Source of the DNA: Nocardioides sp. JS614 | GTDB lineage: Bacteria > Actinomycetota > Actinomycetes > Propionibacteriales > Nocardioidaceae | DNA: 64,000 bases | Direction of reading: 5' to 3' | Assembly (NCBI RefSeq): GCF_000015265.1 | Contig: NC_008699.1 | Coordinates: 4,216,001-4,280,000, forward strand | In this document: piece by piece, positions 1 to 8,693 of the stretch | Layout: every line of letters starts with the position of its first letter | Position numbering within the stretch: position 1 is the first letter of the stretch | Made by a program: the position numbers and the translations under genes | The notes under the pieces: model-generated | What the model was told of the DNA's origin: nothing | The model's database searches: none | Seen by the model: the letters and a program-made list of their open reading frames with translations, nothing else

Positions 1-2
1 TC

Positions 3-641
3 GACCGGTTCACCGCGAAGATGACGGCGTACCCGGGCCGTAGCTTCGGCCAGCTCTACCACCGGTTCGCGAAGGGCAACGCGATGGCCACCGGGGCCGT
101 CGAGATCGGCGACCACGACGTCTCGCTCTCGGAGATCTCGGCACCGGTCCTGGTGTTCGCCGGCGCGACCGACGGCATCGCTCCGGTCGAGGCGGTCCGC
201 GCCGTGCTGCCGCTGCTGTCGGGGGCTCGCGAGGTGCGCTTCGAGATCGTGCCCGGGGGCCACCTCGGGATGCTGACCGGCCGCGCCGCGCGCGGCACCA
301 CCTGGCAGGTGCTCGACGAGTGGGTCGAGCAGTGGTCCGGCAGCGAGCCGGCCGCGCCGGCGAGGAAGGCGGCCGCCAAGAAGGCGGCCACGAAGAAGAC
401 CGCCGCCAAGAAGACCGCCGCCAAGAAGACGGCCACGAAGAAGACGGCCACGAAGAAGGCTCCCGCCAAGAAGGCCGCAGCCACCAAGCCAGCTGCGAAG
501 AAGGCTGCCGCGAAGAAGGCCCCGGCCAAGAAGACCCCGGCCCGGAGCACCGGGGCCAAGAAGGTCGCCTCGGCGGAGACGATCGGCTCGAACCCGCGCC
601 GCCGCTACGGGTCCGGCGGATCACGCGCCCTCTCCCGCTGA
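3..641 (+). CDS. Alpha/beta hydrolase, C-terminal part, with histone-H1-like Lys/Ala tail (partial)
   Basis: The frame is open from the first bases of the window, so the N-terminus lies upstream. The first ~115 visible residues look like the end of an alpha/beta-hydrolase fold: a strand 'APVLVFAGATDGIAP' carrying the acid-residue loop and a 'PGGHLGML' segment that would hold the catalytic histidine, as in PHA-synthase-like hydrolases. From about base 350 the protein changes to a ~65-residue tail of AAKK/ATKK/APAKK repeats, then a short Arg/Ser end. Such tails are typical of bacterial histone-H1-like DNA-binding segments; here one is fused to an enzyme. The substrate cannot be told because the nucleophile region is outside the window. 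Confidence 0.75.
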   Translation, partial: DRFTAKMTAYPGRSFGQLYHRFAKGNAMATGAVEIGDHDVSLSEISAPVLVFAGATDGIAPVEAVRAVLPLLSGAREVRFEIVPGGHLGMLTGRAARGTTWQVLDEWVEQWSGSEPAAPARKAAAKKAATKKTAAKKTAAKKTATKKTATKKAPAKKAAATKPAAKKAAAKKAPAKKTPARSTGAKKVASAETIGSNPRRRYGSGGSRALSR

Positions 642-655
642 CTCCTCGGGCAATA

Positions 656-719
656 CCGGAACTGTTGGGCCGAAGTTTCGGGCCAACAGTTCCGGTTTCC
701 CCGGGTACCCGGGGAAACC
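656..719. repeat. Composite palindromic repeat, family A, copy 1
   Basis: A hairpin with 13-bp arms (656-668 ccggaactgttgg, 683-695 ccaacagttccgg, inner stem ccgaa/ttcgg) is followed directly by a perfect 26-bp palindrome at 694-719 with half-site ggtttccccgggt. It lies between the hydrolase stop and the next gene. The same parts occur at 9478-9567 and 54037-54124. It may end transcription, but the primary sequence is conserved beyond what a hairpin needs. Confidence 0.85.
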
Positions 720-737
720 GACCGCTAGCCTCCGGGC

Positions 738-2069
738 ATGCCAGCCAGCGACACCCTGCCCCGCGGGGTCCGGGTCGGGTACGGGTCGGGCAGCGTGGCC
801 ACGGGCGCGTTCGGAACCGTTCCGGGGCTGATGCTCCTGCCCTACCTGACCGACAGCCTCGGGATCAGCGCGATCGTCGCCGGGTTCATCGTGTTCCTGC
901 CCAAGGCGTGGGACGTGGTCCTCAACCCCATCGCCGGCCGGATCAGCGACCGCAGCGTGGATCCGCGCGGGCCACGCCGGCCCTGGCTGCTGCGCGCGGG
1001 GATCGGCCTGGCGGTCGGGTTCGCGCTGCTGTTCGCGGCCCCGGAGATGGGCCGGGTCGCCGAGGCGGCCTGGGTGCTGGCGCTGTTCCTGGCGTGCGCC
1101 ACGGCGTACGCGTTCTTCCAGGTGCCCTACGTGGCGATGCCCGCCGAGATGACCTCCTCCTACGACGAGCGCACCCGGATCATGACCTGGCGGGTGGCGA
1201 TCCTGGCGTTCACGATCCTGCTCGCCGGGGCGAGCGCCCCGGCGATCCGCGACGCGGTCGGCGGCCGGGACGGCTACCGGGTGATGGGGGTCGCGATGGC
1301 GCTGATCATCCTGGTCGGCGTCGTCAGCGCGTACGCCGGCACCCGCCGGGCACCGGTGACGGCACCGCAGCCGGGCGCGGGCACCCTGCGCGACCAGCTC
1401 CGGATCGTGGCGGAGGCCCGGGACTTCCGCTGGCTGCTGACCTGCTTCGTCATCCAGGCGCTCGCCACCGGCTGCATGCTCGCCGGCGTCGACTACCTGG
1501 CCTCCGACGTGCTCGGCAAGGATGGCGCGGCCACGGTCCTGTTCGTCTGCTTCGTCGGCCCCGCGCTGCTGCTCACCCCGGTGTGGTCGGCGATCGGCAC
1601 CCGGATCGGCAAGAAGCGCGGCTACCTCGCGGCCTCGGTCTTCCTCGGCGCCGGCGCCCTGCTCACGGTGACGGCGCGCAGCGCGCCGCCGGCTTTCGTC
1701 TTCCTCGCCGTTGCCGTCGTGGGGGTCGGGTACGCCGGGTGCCAGGTGTTCCCGATGGCGATGCTGCCGGACGCCGCGGCCGTCGACGCGGTCCGCACGG
1801 GGTCGAACCGGGTCGGCGTGTACACCGGCGTGTGGACCGCGGGCGAGACCCTCGGCCTCGCGCTGGGCCCGGGCGTCTACGCGCTGGTCCTGGCGATCGG
1901 CGGCTACCGGTCCTCCACCGATGGCGACGTGGCCCAGCCGGACTCGGCGCTCACCGCGATCGTGCTCGGGTTCTCCGTCCTGCCGGCGGTGCTGACGGCG
2001 CTCAGCCTGCTGTGGCTGCGGCGCTACTCCCTGGACGCGGCCCAGGTCGAGGCGGCGGTGGCGGCATGA
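738..2069 (+). CDS. GPH-family (MelB-like) MFS sugar/cation symporter
   Basis: 443 residues with about 12 hydrophobic segments. The N-terminal region 'WDVVLNPIAGRISDRS' and the following 'RGPRRPWLL' match the conserved first cytoplasmic loop of glycoside-pentoside-hexuronide:cation symporters, which take up sugars or related solutes with H+ or Na+. ATG start at the head of the frame. Its stop codon overlaps the start of the PLP enzyme gene (ATGA), so the two are probably translated together. The substrate is unknown; some family members also carry non-sugars. Confidence 0.82.
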   Translation: MPASDTLPRGVRVGYGSGSVATGAFGTVPGLMLLPYLTDSLGISAIVAGFIVFLPKAWDVVLNPIAGRISDRSVDPRGPRRPWLLRAGIGLAVGFALLFAAPEMGRVAEAAWVLALFLACATAYAFFQVPYVAMPAEMTSSYDERTRIMTWRVAILAFTILLAGASAPAIRDAVGGRDGYRVMGVAMALIILVGVVSAYAGTRRAPVTAPQPGAGTLRDQLRIVAEARDFRWLLTCFVIQALATGCMLAGVDYLASDVLGKDGAATVLFVCFVGPALLLTPVWSAIGTRIGKKRGYLAASVFLGAGALLTVTARSAPPAFVFLAVAVVGVGYAGCQVFPMAMLPDAAAVDAVRTGSNRVGVYTGVWTAGETLGLALGPGVYALVLAIGGYRSSTDGDVAQPDSALTAIVLGFSVLPAVLTALSLLWLRRYSLDAAQVEAAVAA

Positions 2070-3616
2070 GCGACGCAGCGACGGACCGCGACGAGGCCAT
2101 GGGGCCTGACCAGGCCCTGGGCCGTGACGACGCCCTGGCCCGGCTCCGGGCGATGCAGGCCGCCGACCTGCCGGTACACGGCGGCCGCACCCTGGCCTAC
2201 GTCTACGACTCGGGCCTGCCCGACGTCGACCGGATCGGCCGCGCGGCGGTCGCCGCGTACGCCGGCTCCAACGGCCTGGACCCGACCGCGTTCCCGAGCC
2301 TGCTGCAGATGGAGAACGAGCTCGTCGGCTTCGCCGCCGACCTGCTCGACGCCCCGGGCACGTGCGTGGGCACCGTGACCTCGGGCGGCACCGAGTCGGT
2401 GCTGCTCGCCGTGCAGGGCGCGCGCGACAGCCGCCCCGACCTCGCGCGGCCGCGGATGGTGCTGCCCGCCACCGCGCACGCGGCCTTCCACAAGGCCGCG
2501 CACTACTTCGGCGTGGAGGCCGTGCTGGTGCCGGTCGGACCGGACTTCCGCGCCGACCCGGCCGCGATGGCCGCCGCGATCGACGAGGACCCCGACCGCA
2601 CCGTGCTCGTGGTGGCGTCGGCGCCGTCGTACGCCCACGGCGTCGTCGACCCGGTCACGGAGGTGGCGGCAGCGGCCGCGGCCCGTGGCATCCGGTGCCA
2701 CGTGGACGCGTGCATCGGCGGCTGGGTGCTGCCCTACGCGACGCGCCTGGGCCGGTCGGTGCCGGCGTGGACGTTCGCGGTCGAGGGCGTCACCTCGATC
2801 TCGGTGGACCTGCACAAGTACGGCTACGCCCCGAAGGGCACGTCCGTGCTGCTGCACCGCACGGCCGGGCTGCGGCGTCCGCAGTACTTCGCCTCCGCGG
2901 CGTGGCCGGGCTACACGATGCTGAACTCCACCCTGCAGTCGACCAAGTCGGGCGGACCCCTGGCCGGCGCCTGGGCGGTCGTGCAGTCGCTGGGTGACAC
3001 GGGGTACGAGCTCCTCTCCCGAGAGACCTTCGAAGCCGTCGACGCGATCGTGGCAGGGCTCGCCGACATCCCGGCGCTCGTCCTCGCGGCCGTCCCCGAC
3101 TCGACGCTGGTCGCGATCGCGACCGACGACAGCTGCGACGCGTTCACGGTGTGCGACGAGATGGCGACCCGCGGGTGGTACGTCCAGCCGCAGCTGTCGT
3201 ATGCCGGGCACCCGCCGACCATCCACCTCTCGGTGAGCGCAGCGACCAACGCCCACGTCGACGACTTCCTCGCGGCACTGGCCGCCTCGGTGGCAGCCGC
3301 GCAGGCGGCCGGGCCGGTGTCGGTGGACCCCGGGATCGCGGAGTTCATCGGCGCCCTCGACCCGGCGACGCTCTCGGACGCGGACTTCGACGGCCTGCTC
3401 GCCGCCGCAGGCCTGGTGGGCGGCGACGCCGCGGCGGGCCTCGACCTCCCCGAGCGGATGGCCGAGGTCAACGCGATGCTCGACCTCGCGTCCCCCGCGA
3501 TGCGCGAGGCGCTGCTCGTCGCGTTCCTGGACCGGCTGGCCCGGCCCCGGCGGCAGGGCCAGGGTCAGCGGGTGGCGGTCGACCCGGCGAAGGCCAGCAC
3601 CGAGTCCAGCGAGTAG
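2066..3616 (+). CDS. PLP-dependent decarboxylase / sphingosine-1-phosphate-lyase-like enzyme
   Basis: 516 residues. The PLP-binding lysine lies in 'DLHKYGYAPKG' near residue 251, the signature of the group II decarboxylase / sphingosine-phosphate lyase branch of fold-type I enzymes. 'TSGGTESVLLAVQGAR' supplies the phosphate-binding turn. The ATG at 2066 overlaps the transporter stop (ATGA) and was preferred to the much longer open frame upstream, whose translation is a shadow of the transporter. The C-terminal ~100 residues form an Ala-rich helical extension. Its reaction could be decarboxylation of an amino acid or C-C cleavage of a phosphorylated amino alcohol. The 3' end overlaps the convergent PfkB gene by 52 bp. 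Confidence 0.8.
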   Translation: MSDAATDRDEAMGPDQALGRDDALARLRAMQAADLPVHGGRTLAYVYDSGLPDVDRIGRAAVAAYAGSNGLDPTAFPSLLQMENELVGFAADLLDAPGTCVGTVTSGGTESVLLAVQGARDSRPDLARPRMVLPATAHAAFHKAAHYFGVEAVLVPVGPDFRADPAAMAAAIDEDPDRTVLVVASAPSYAHGVVDPVTEVAAAAAARGIRCHVDACIGGWVLPYATRLGRSVPAWTFAVEGVTSISVDLHKYGYAPKGTSVLLHRTAGLRRPQYFASAAWPGYTMLNSTLQSTKSGGPLAGAWAVVQSLGDTGYELLSRETFEAVDAIVAGLADIPALVLAAVPDSTLVAIATDDSCDAFTVCDEMATRGWYVQPQLSYAGHPPTIHLSVSAATNAHVDDFLAALAASVAAAQAAGPVSVDPGIAEFIGALDPATLSDADFDGLLAAAGLVGGDAAAGLDLPERMAEVNAMLDLASPAMREALLVAFLDRLARPRRQGQGQRVAVDPAKASTESSE

Positions 3617-4491
3617 TCGCCGGCGTCGGTGCCGAGGCCCTGCGCGACCTGGGCCGCGGTGGCGCAGCCGAGCTCCGCGGCGTCCCGGAGGTCACGGCCC
3701 AGCGACAGCCCGCGGAGGAAGCCCGCGGAGAAGGCGTCGCCGCAGCCGGTGGTGTCGACGACCTCGATGGCGTACGCCGGCACCTCGACCACCTCGTCCG
3801 CGGTCACGACCAGCGCGCCGCGGCTGCCCTGGGTCACCGCCACGCAGCCCGCGCCGGCGGCGACGAGCGCCCGGGCGCCGTCGGCGATCGAGGACGCGCC
3901 GGTGAAGCCGAGCACCTGCTCGTCGTTGGGGAGCAGGTAGTCGGTGTGCGGGAGCGCGTCGGCCACCCAGGCGAGCAGGTCGGGGTCGCCCGGAGCCAGC
4001 AGGTCCAGCGAGGTGGTCGCCCCCAGCGAGCGCGCGTGCTCGAGCAGCTTGCCGGCGGCCTCGCCGCCGAGGAACTCCGGCCCGCCCAGGTGCACGTGGG
4101 TGCACCCGTCGAGGGCAGCGAGGTCGAGGTCGTCGAGGGTGAACGCCCCGTTCGCGCCGATGCAGTGCCAGGCCGGGCGGTCGCCGTTGGGCCGCACCGG
4201 CAGCACCGAGGCCGAGGTCTGCTGGTCGGGCTTGCGGACCAGCCCCGTGACGTCGACCCCCTCGCGCTCGAGCAGCGCGAGGAGGGTGCTGCCGATCGGG
4301 TCCGCGCCGACGGCGCCGAAGCTCCGCACCTCGGCGCCGAGCCGGCTGAGCACGACCGCCGTACCGCCCGCCGTGCCGGCCGGGGACATCCGGATCGTCT
4401 CGACCAGTTGGCCGTCGGAGCGCGCGGGGATCGACTCGATGCCGAGCACGTGGGTGTCGAGGACGTGCACGCCGACGGTGGCGATCTTCAT
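3565..4491 (-). CDS. PfkB-family carbohydrate/nucleoside kinase
   Basis: 308 residues, the usual length for ribokinase/PfkB kinases. The C-terminal signature 'DTTGCGDAFSAGF' contains the anion hole and catalytic aspartate, and the N-terminal 'GGTAVVLSRLGAEV' matches the first PfkB motif. It would phosphorylate a sugar, deoxysugar or nucleoside using ATP. The ATG overlaps the stop of the upstream TetR gene by 4 nt, so the regulator probably controls this operon. The specific substrate is not recognisable. Confidence 0.85.
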   Translation of the reverse strand: MKIATVGVHVLDTHVLGIESIPARSDGQLVETIRMSPAGTAGGTAVVLSRLGAEVRSFGAVGADPIGSTLLALLEREGVDVTGLVRKPDQQTSASVLPVRPNGDRPAWHCIGANGAFTLDDLDLAALDGCTHVHLGGPEFLGGEAAGKLLEHARSLGATTSLDLLAPGDPDLLAWVADALPHTDYLLPNDEQVLGFTGASSIADGARALVAAGAGCVAVTQGSRGALVVTADEVVEVPAYAIEVVDTTGCGDAFSAGFLRGLSLGRDLRDAAELGCATAAQVAQGLGTDAGDYSLDSVLAFAGSTATR

Positions 4492-5147
4492 CTGCTCTCC
4501 TGGGTGCTGCCGCTGGGCCCGGTGAGGCCTGCCGGCGTGGCGTAGCGCTCGAGGTAGGCGGTGACCATCGCGATGCCCTCCTCGACCAGCGCCTGGTCGC
4601 CGTCGCGGGACTCCTCGAACGCGAGCTGGAAGACGCGGTCGCCGACCTCCACGGCCAGCAGCGCGGCCGAGCGCGGCAGGTCGGCGCGGGCCAGCCCGGC
4701 GTCGATCGCGAAGCCCTGCAGGGTCTCGGCGATCCGGGCGTTGTGCTGGCGACCGAAGCGGTGCACGGCCAGGTTCGTGCGGCCGCGCAGGTAGATCTCC
4801 ACGAACGCCGGGCGCCGGTGGTAGACGCTGACGAAGGCCCGCATGGTGGTCCGCACGAGGGTCGCGACCGAGAGCACCTCGACGGCGGCGAGGTCCTCGG
4901 CGACCTGGGCGTCCATCTCCGCCATGTCGCGCTGGGCGAGCGCGAGCATGACGTCCTCCTTGTCGGCGAAGTACTGGTAGAGGGAGGCGACCGGCACGCC
5001 CGCCGCCTCCGCGATCTCGCGGGTGGTGAGCGCCTCGACACCGTGCTCGACCACCAGCCGCGCCGCCGCGTCGAGCAGGTCCTCGACGCGGCGGCGGCTG
5101 CGCTCCTGGCGCGGGACCCGTCGCTTCGGGGAGGTGGTCGGGGTCAC
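4488..5147 (-). CDS. TetR-family transcriptional regulator
   Basis: About 219 residues from a GTG at 5147; a second GTG at 5162 is also possible, and the longer upstream frame is rejected because it runs through the divergent gene. The N-terminal helix-turn-helix is clear: 'LTTREIAEAAGVPVASLYQYF' spans the TetR HTH and the following 'ADKEDVMLALAQ' helix. The rest is the helical ligand-binding domain. It is cotranscribed with the PfkB kinase (4-nt overlap) and diverges from the amine oxidase gene, with an inverted repeat between them that is a plausible operator. Confidence 0.82.
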   Translation of the reverse strand: MTPTTSPKRRVPRQERSRRRVEDLLDAAARLVVEHGVEALTTREIAEAAGVPVASLYQYFADKEDVMLALAQRDMAEMDAQVAEDLAAVEVLSVATLVRTTMRAFVSVYHRRPAFVEIYLRGRTNLAVHRFGRQHNARIAETLQGFAIDAGLARADLPRSAALLAVEVGDRVFQLAFEESRDGDQALVEEGIAMVTAYLERYATPAGLTGPSGSTQESR

Positions 5148-5189
5148 CGCCGCAGCAGGCACGGGAGCGAGTGTAGAGTATGAACCCGA

Positions 5190-5208
5190 ATCTGACACAT
5201 GTTCAGAT
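5190..5208. promoter_or_regulatory. Probable TetR operator between divergent genes
   Basis: The 19-bp sequence has arms atctga and tcagat around a cacatgt centre. It lies in the short gap between the TetR gene and the amine oxidase gene, and overlaps a possible -10 element (agataat, 5206-5211) for the oxidase gene. Size and placement fit an autoregulatory TetR operator. Binding is inferred from position and symmetry only. Confidence 0.5.
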
Positions 5209-5229
5209 AATCGCCGTCCAGGAGCCGCC

Positions 5230-6777
5230 GTGACCCAGCCCCTGCCTCCCGCTCCCGCCCGCATCCCGGCGGCGACCATGCCGCGTCCGGCACTGTCCCG
5301 CCGCCTCCTGCTCGGCGGCGCCGCGGCCGGCGGGCTGGCGCTCGGCACCGGCCCCCTGCACGACGCGGTCGCTGCCGGCTCGCGCCAGGGTGCGCTGCCC
5401 AGGCGGGTCGACGCCGTCGTGGTCGGCGGCGGCCTCTCCGGGCTCGTCGCCGCGCGCGACCTGGCCCGCGACGGGCACGACGTACTGCTCCTCGAGGCGC
5501 GGGACCGCGTCGGCGGCCGGGTGCTCAACCACCACCTGACCGTGCCCGGAGCCCGCGGCGCCACGATCGAGGCCGGCGGCGCGTTCATCGGCCCCACCCA
5601 GGACCACATCGCGCGGCTCGCGCGCGAGCTGAAGGTGCCGACGTTCCCGGAGTACAACGAGGGCAACAGCGTCTACGTGTCCTCGCTGACCGGCCGGCAG
5701 GAGTACTCCGGCACGGTCCCGCCGGACCCCACGATCCTCCCCGACGCGGCCGTCCTGCTGACCCGCATCGACAACATGGCCGCCGAGATCGCCGTCGACG
5801 CGCCGTGGACCCACCCCAGCGCCGCCGAGTGGGACGCGATGACGCTCGGCGAGTGGATCCGCGCCAACGCGGTCAACGGCGACGGCGTCGAGAACCTCAT
5901 CGAGTGCTGGACCCAGCCGGGGTTCGGCGCCGACCCCAACGAGCTGTCCCTGCTCTACGTGCTCTGGTACGTCGCGTGCTCGGGCAACGAGCGCAACGTC
6001 GGGACGTTCTCGCGCAACTCCGACACCGCCAACGGCGCCCAGGAGCGCCGCTTCGTCGGGGGCTCGCAGCTGGTCCCGCTCCGGCTGGCGCGCCGGCTGG
6101 GCGACGTCGTGGCCCTGCGGGCGGCGGTGCGCCGCATCGAGCAGCGCGACGGCCACGTGCTCGTGCACAGCGCCCGCGGCACCGTCCGCGCCCGCCGTGT
6201 CGTCGTGGCGGCGCCACCGCCGCTGGTGCTCGGCATCGAGTGGTTCCCCCGCCTCCCCACCCGGCGCCTGCAGCTGCTGCGCCACCTCGACATGGGCCAG
6301 CTGATGAAGTGCGACGCGGTCTACCGCACGCCGTTCTGGCGCGACGCCGGGCTCAACGGCTTCGGCATCAACGACGCCGGCGCGGCCCGCGCGGTGTTCG
6401 ACAACTCGCCGGCCGACGGCGAGCCGGGGGTGCTGCTGGCCTTCGTCGGGGGCTCCACCTGGCGTCAGTACGGCGTGCTGCCGCGCGCCGAGCGCAAGCG
6501 CGCGGTGCTCGAGGGCTTCGCGGCGATGTTCGGTGAGCAGGCGCTGCACCCGATCGAGTACGTCGAGCAGGACTGGACCGAGGAGCGCTGGACCACCGGC
6601 GGGCCGGTCGCCAACTATGCACCCGGGACCATGGTGCAGCTCGGGTCCGCGATCCGGCAGCCGTTCGGCCGCGTGCACTGGGCCGGCACCGAGACCTCGA
6701 CGTACTGGACCGGCTACATGGACGGTGCCGTGCGCGCCGGCGAGCGCGCGGCGATCGAGGTCGGGGAGCGCCTGTGA
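5230..6777 (+). CDS. Tat-exported flavin monoamine oxidase
   Basis: 515 residues from a GTG preceded by AGGAG at good spacing. The N-terminus carries a twin-arginine signal (SRRLLLGGAAAGGLALG, about residues 22-38), so the enzyme is probably exported folded with its FAD. The FAD Rossmann motif 'VVVGGGLSGLVAARDL' and the C-terminal 'HWAGTETSTYWTGYMDGA' are hallmarks of the monoamine oxidase family, which oxidise primary amines to aldehydes with release of H2O2 and ammonia. The stop overlaps the GTG of the following secreted protein by 4 nt, suggesting that the two extracytoplasmic proteins work together. Confidence 0.88.
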   Translation: MTQPLPPAPARIPAATMPRPALSRRLLLGGAAAGGLALGTGPLHDAVAAGSRQGALPRRVDAVVVGGGLSGLVAARDLARDGHDVLLLEARDRVGGRVLNHHLTVPGARGATIEAGGAFIGPTQDHIARLARELKVPTFPEYNEGNSVYVSSLTGRQEYSGTVPPDPTILPDAAVLLTRIDNMAAEIAVDAPWTHPSAAEWDAMTLGEWIRANAVNGDGVENLIECWTQPGFGADPNELSLLYVLWYVACSGNERNVGTFSRNSDTANGAQERRFVGGSQLVPLRLARRLGDVVALRAAVRRIEQRDGHVLVHSARGTVRARRVVVAAPPPLVLGIEWFPRLPTRRLQLLRHLDMGQLMKCDAVYRTPFWRDAGLNGFGINDAGAARAVFDNSPADGEPGVLLAFVGGSTWRQYGVLPRAERKRAVLEGFAAMFGEQALHPIEYVEQDWTEERWTTGGPVANYAPGTMVQLGSAIRQPFGRVHWAGTETSTYWTGYMDGAVRAGERAAIEVGERL

Positions 6778-7844
6778 CGCGGCTGTCGGCGCTGCTCGCG
6801 GCCGGCCTCCTTGCGGCCGGCCTCCTTGCGGCCGGCCTCCTCGCAGCGACCACCGGGGCGACCGCCCACGCGCAGGCCCGGTCGGCCCGCGAGCCCGGCG
6901 ACACCCGGGTCTTCTCGCTGGTGCCGTCGCCGCGGTTCCCGGCGTACGTCCACGCCCACACCAACGGCCGGGTCTACGCCGGCAGCTACGTCGACTCGGG
7001 CAGCACGGCGCCCTCGCGGGTCTTCGAGTGGGCCGCGGACGGCACCCTGCTGCGGTCGTGGTCGGTGCCCGGCCAGCACCTCGACGAGGACCACGGGGTC
7101 CAGGTCGCCAACCAGACCCGCGCCGGCCGGCTGGTGCTGCTCGAGACATCCACCGCCTCGGTGCTCACCCTGGACGTCCGGACCGGCCGGTTCCGCCGGG
7201 TCGTGCGGTTCCCCGACGGCGCGGTGCCGAACTACGCGACCTGGGGCCCCGGCGGCGCGCTGTTCGTGACCGACTACGCCGACGGCGCGATCTGGAAGGT
7301 GCCGCACGGCTCGCGCACCCCCCGTCGGTGGTTCACCTCGCCCGCGCTCGAGGGCGCGGTCGAGTTCGGCACCGCCGGCATCCGCTACCGGCCCGGCCGC
7401 GGCGACCTCCTGATCACCCAGCAGACGGTCAGCGACGGCACCGACCTGCCCACGAACGGCGCGCTCTACCGGCTGCCGATCGACGACTCCGGCCGCCCCG
7501 GCACGGTCGAGACGCTGTGGACCTCGCAGCCCGGCGACCTGCCCGACGGGTTCGGCATCGGGCGTTCGGGGCACGTGTACGTCGCCCTCGCCGGCCTGGC
7601 CAACCAGCTCGTCGAGCTCACCGCCGCCGGCGAGGAGGTGCGGCGGTTCGGCACCCCGCTCACCGGCGACAACGGCTCGCCGATCCCCTTCGACACCCCC
7701 TGCAGCGCGACGTTCGTCGGCCGCAGCGTCCTGGTCGCCAACCAGTCCGCCGTCGCCGGCGACGCCAGCCACCAGGCGATCCTCGACGTCCACGTCGGCG
7801 AGCGCGGCCGCTCGCCGTACCTGCCCCGGCGCGCTGGGTTCTGA
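6774..7844 (+). CDS. Secreted beta-propeller-like protein (SMP-30/NHL type)
   Basis: 356 residues beginning at a GTG that overlaps the amine oxidase stop. Residues 1-33 form a signal peptide whose core is built from three exact 15-bp DNA repeats (6798-6842) encoding LLAAG units. The mature part has recurrent blade-like segments such as 'GRVYAGSYVDSGSTAPSRVFEW', 'NYATWGPGGALFVTDY' and 'GFGIGRSGHVYVALAG', resembling SMP-30/gluconolactonase/NHL propellers. No catalytic assignment is possible. Its coupling to the oxidase suggests a shared extracytoplasmic role. Confidence 0.65.
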   Translation: MTRLSALLAAGLLAAGLLAAGLLAATTGATAHAQARSAREPGDTRVFSLVPSPRFPAYVHAHTNGRVYAGSYVDSGSTAPSRVFEWAADGTLLRSWSVPGQHLDEDHGVQVANQTRAGRLVLLETSTASVLTLDVRTGRFRRVVRFPDGAVPNYATWGPGGALFVTDYADGAIWKVPHGSRTPRRWFTSPALEGAVEFGTAGIRYRPGRGDLLITQQTVSDGTDLPTNGALYRLPIDDSGRPGTVETLWTSQPGDLPDGFGIGRSGHVYVALAGLANQLVELTAAGEEVRRFGTPLTGDNGSPIPFDTPCSATFVGRSVLVANQSAVAGDASHQAILDVHVGERGRSPYLPRRAGF

Positions 7845-7855
7845 GCCGGGCGCGA

Positions 7856-7941
7856 GTTTCATCGGTCGACCGACGAACCTCGTGCCTGGACGATGAGATT
7901 TCATCGTCCAGGGTCGGGTTTCATCGGCCGGCCGATGAAGC
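7856..7941. repeat. Composite palindromic repeat, family B, copy 1
   Basis: Three inverted modules in a row: an imperfect gtttcatcggtc / gaccgacgaac pair, a central hairpin at 7885-7912 with 12-bp arms (cctggacgatga / tcatcgtccagg), and a perfect 20-bp palindrome ttcatcggccggccgatgaa at 7920-7939. It lies between the secreted protein gene and ung. A second copy is at 32805-32896. Confidence 0.85.
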
Positions 7942-7972
7942 TGGAGACCCGTCGGCCGTTAGCCTGCGGACC

Positions 7973-8665
7973 GTGAGCGCGCTGGCGGGGCTGGTCGACA
8001 AGGGGCTGATGGCGCCCGACTGGGCGCAGGCGCTGGCGCCGGTCGACGAGCAGATCGCGGCGATGGGCCGGTTCCTGCGCGAGGAGCTTGCGGCGGGGCG
8101 GACCTACCAACCGACGGGCGAGTGGGTCTTCCGGGCGTTCCAGCGCCCGCTCGCCGACGTGCGCGTGCTGATCGTCGGGCAGGACCCCTACCCCAATCCC
8201 GAGCACCCGATCGGGCTGAGCTTCGCGGTCCGCGGGGACGTCTGGCCGCTGCCGCCGAGCCTGGTGAACATCTACACCGAGCTGCGCGACGACCTCGGCC
8301 TGATGCCGCCGCGCCACGGCGACCTGACCGCGTGGGCGGACCAAGGCGTCATGCTGCTCAACCGGAGCCTCACGGTGCGGCCCGGCGCCTCCAACAGCCA
8401 CCGCGGCAAGGGCTGGGAGCCGATCACCGCGTGCGCGATCGAGGCGCTCGTCCGCCGAGGCGGGCCGCTCGTCGCGATCCTCTGGGGCAGCGACGCGCGC
8501 AACCTCAGGCCGATGCTCGGCCAGATCCCGGTCGTGGAGTCACCGCACCCGTCGCCCTTGTCGGCGTACCGCGGGTTCTTCGGCTCGCGGCCGTTCAGCC
8601 GGGCCAACCGGCTGCTGGTCGAACAGGGCGGTCGGGCCGTCGACTGGGCCCTCCCCATGGAATAA
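7973..8665 (+). CDS. ung: Uracil-DNA glycosylase (family 1)
   Basis: 230 residues, normal for UNG. The water-activating motif 'GQDPYPNPEHPIGLSF' lies near residue 68, 'LLNRSLTVRPGASNSH' follows, and the DNA-intercalation loop 'ESPHPSPLSAYRGFFGSRPF' is near the C-terminus. The enzyme removes uracil from DNA to start base-excision repair. The GTG at 7973 follows the family B repeat directly; the longer frame upstream belongs to the secreted-protein region and is not coding. Confidence 0.93.
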   Translation: MSALAGLVDKGLMAPDWAQALAPVDEQIAAMGRFLREELAAGRTYQPTGEWVFRAFQRPLADVRVLIVGQDPYPNPEHPIGLSFAVRGDVWPLPPSLVNIYTELRDDLGLMPPRHGDLTAWADQGVMLLNRSLTVRPGASNSHRGKGWEPITACAIEALVRRGGPLVAILWGSDARNLRPMLGQIPVVESPHPSPLSAYRGFFGSRPFSRANRLLVEQGGRAVDWALPME

Positions 8666-8693
8666 AGTTGAAGATCAAACCATTGGAGGGACC

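Noticed and set aside
320..2065. Very long open frame (1098 codons) running from 320 to 3616
   Set aside because: Only the part from 2066 is coding (PLP enzyme). The upstream part overlaps the hydrolase tail and the transporter and translates to Arg/Gly/Pro-rich shadow sequence without domains.
2024..3256. 410-codon minus-strand frame over the PLP enzyme
   Set aside because: Antisense shadow in high-GC DNA; Arg/Gly/His-rich translation with no recognisable motifs.
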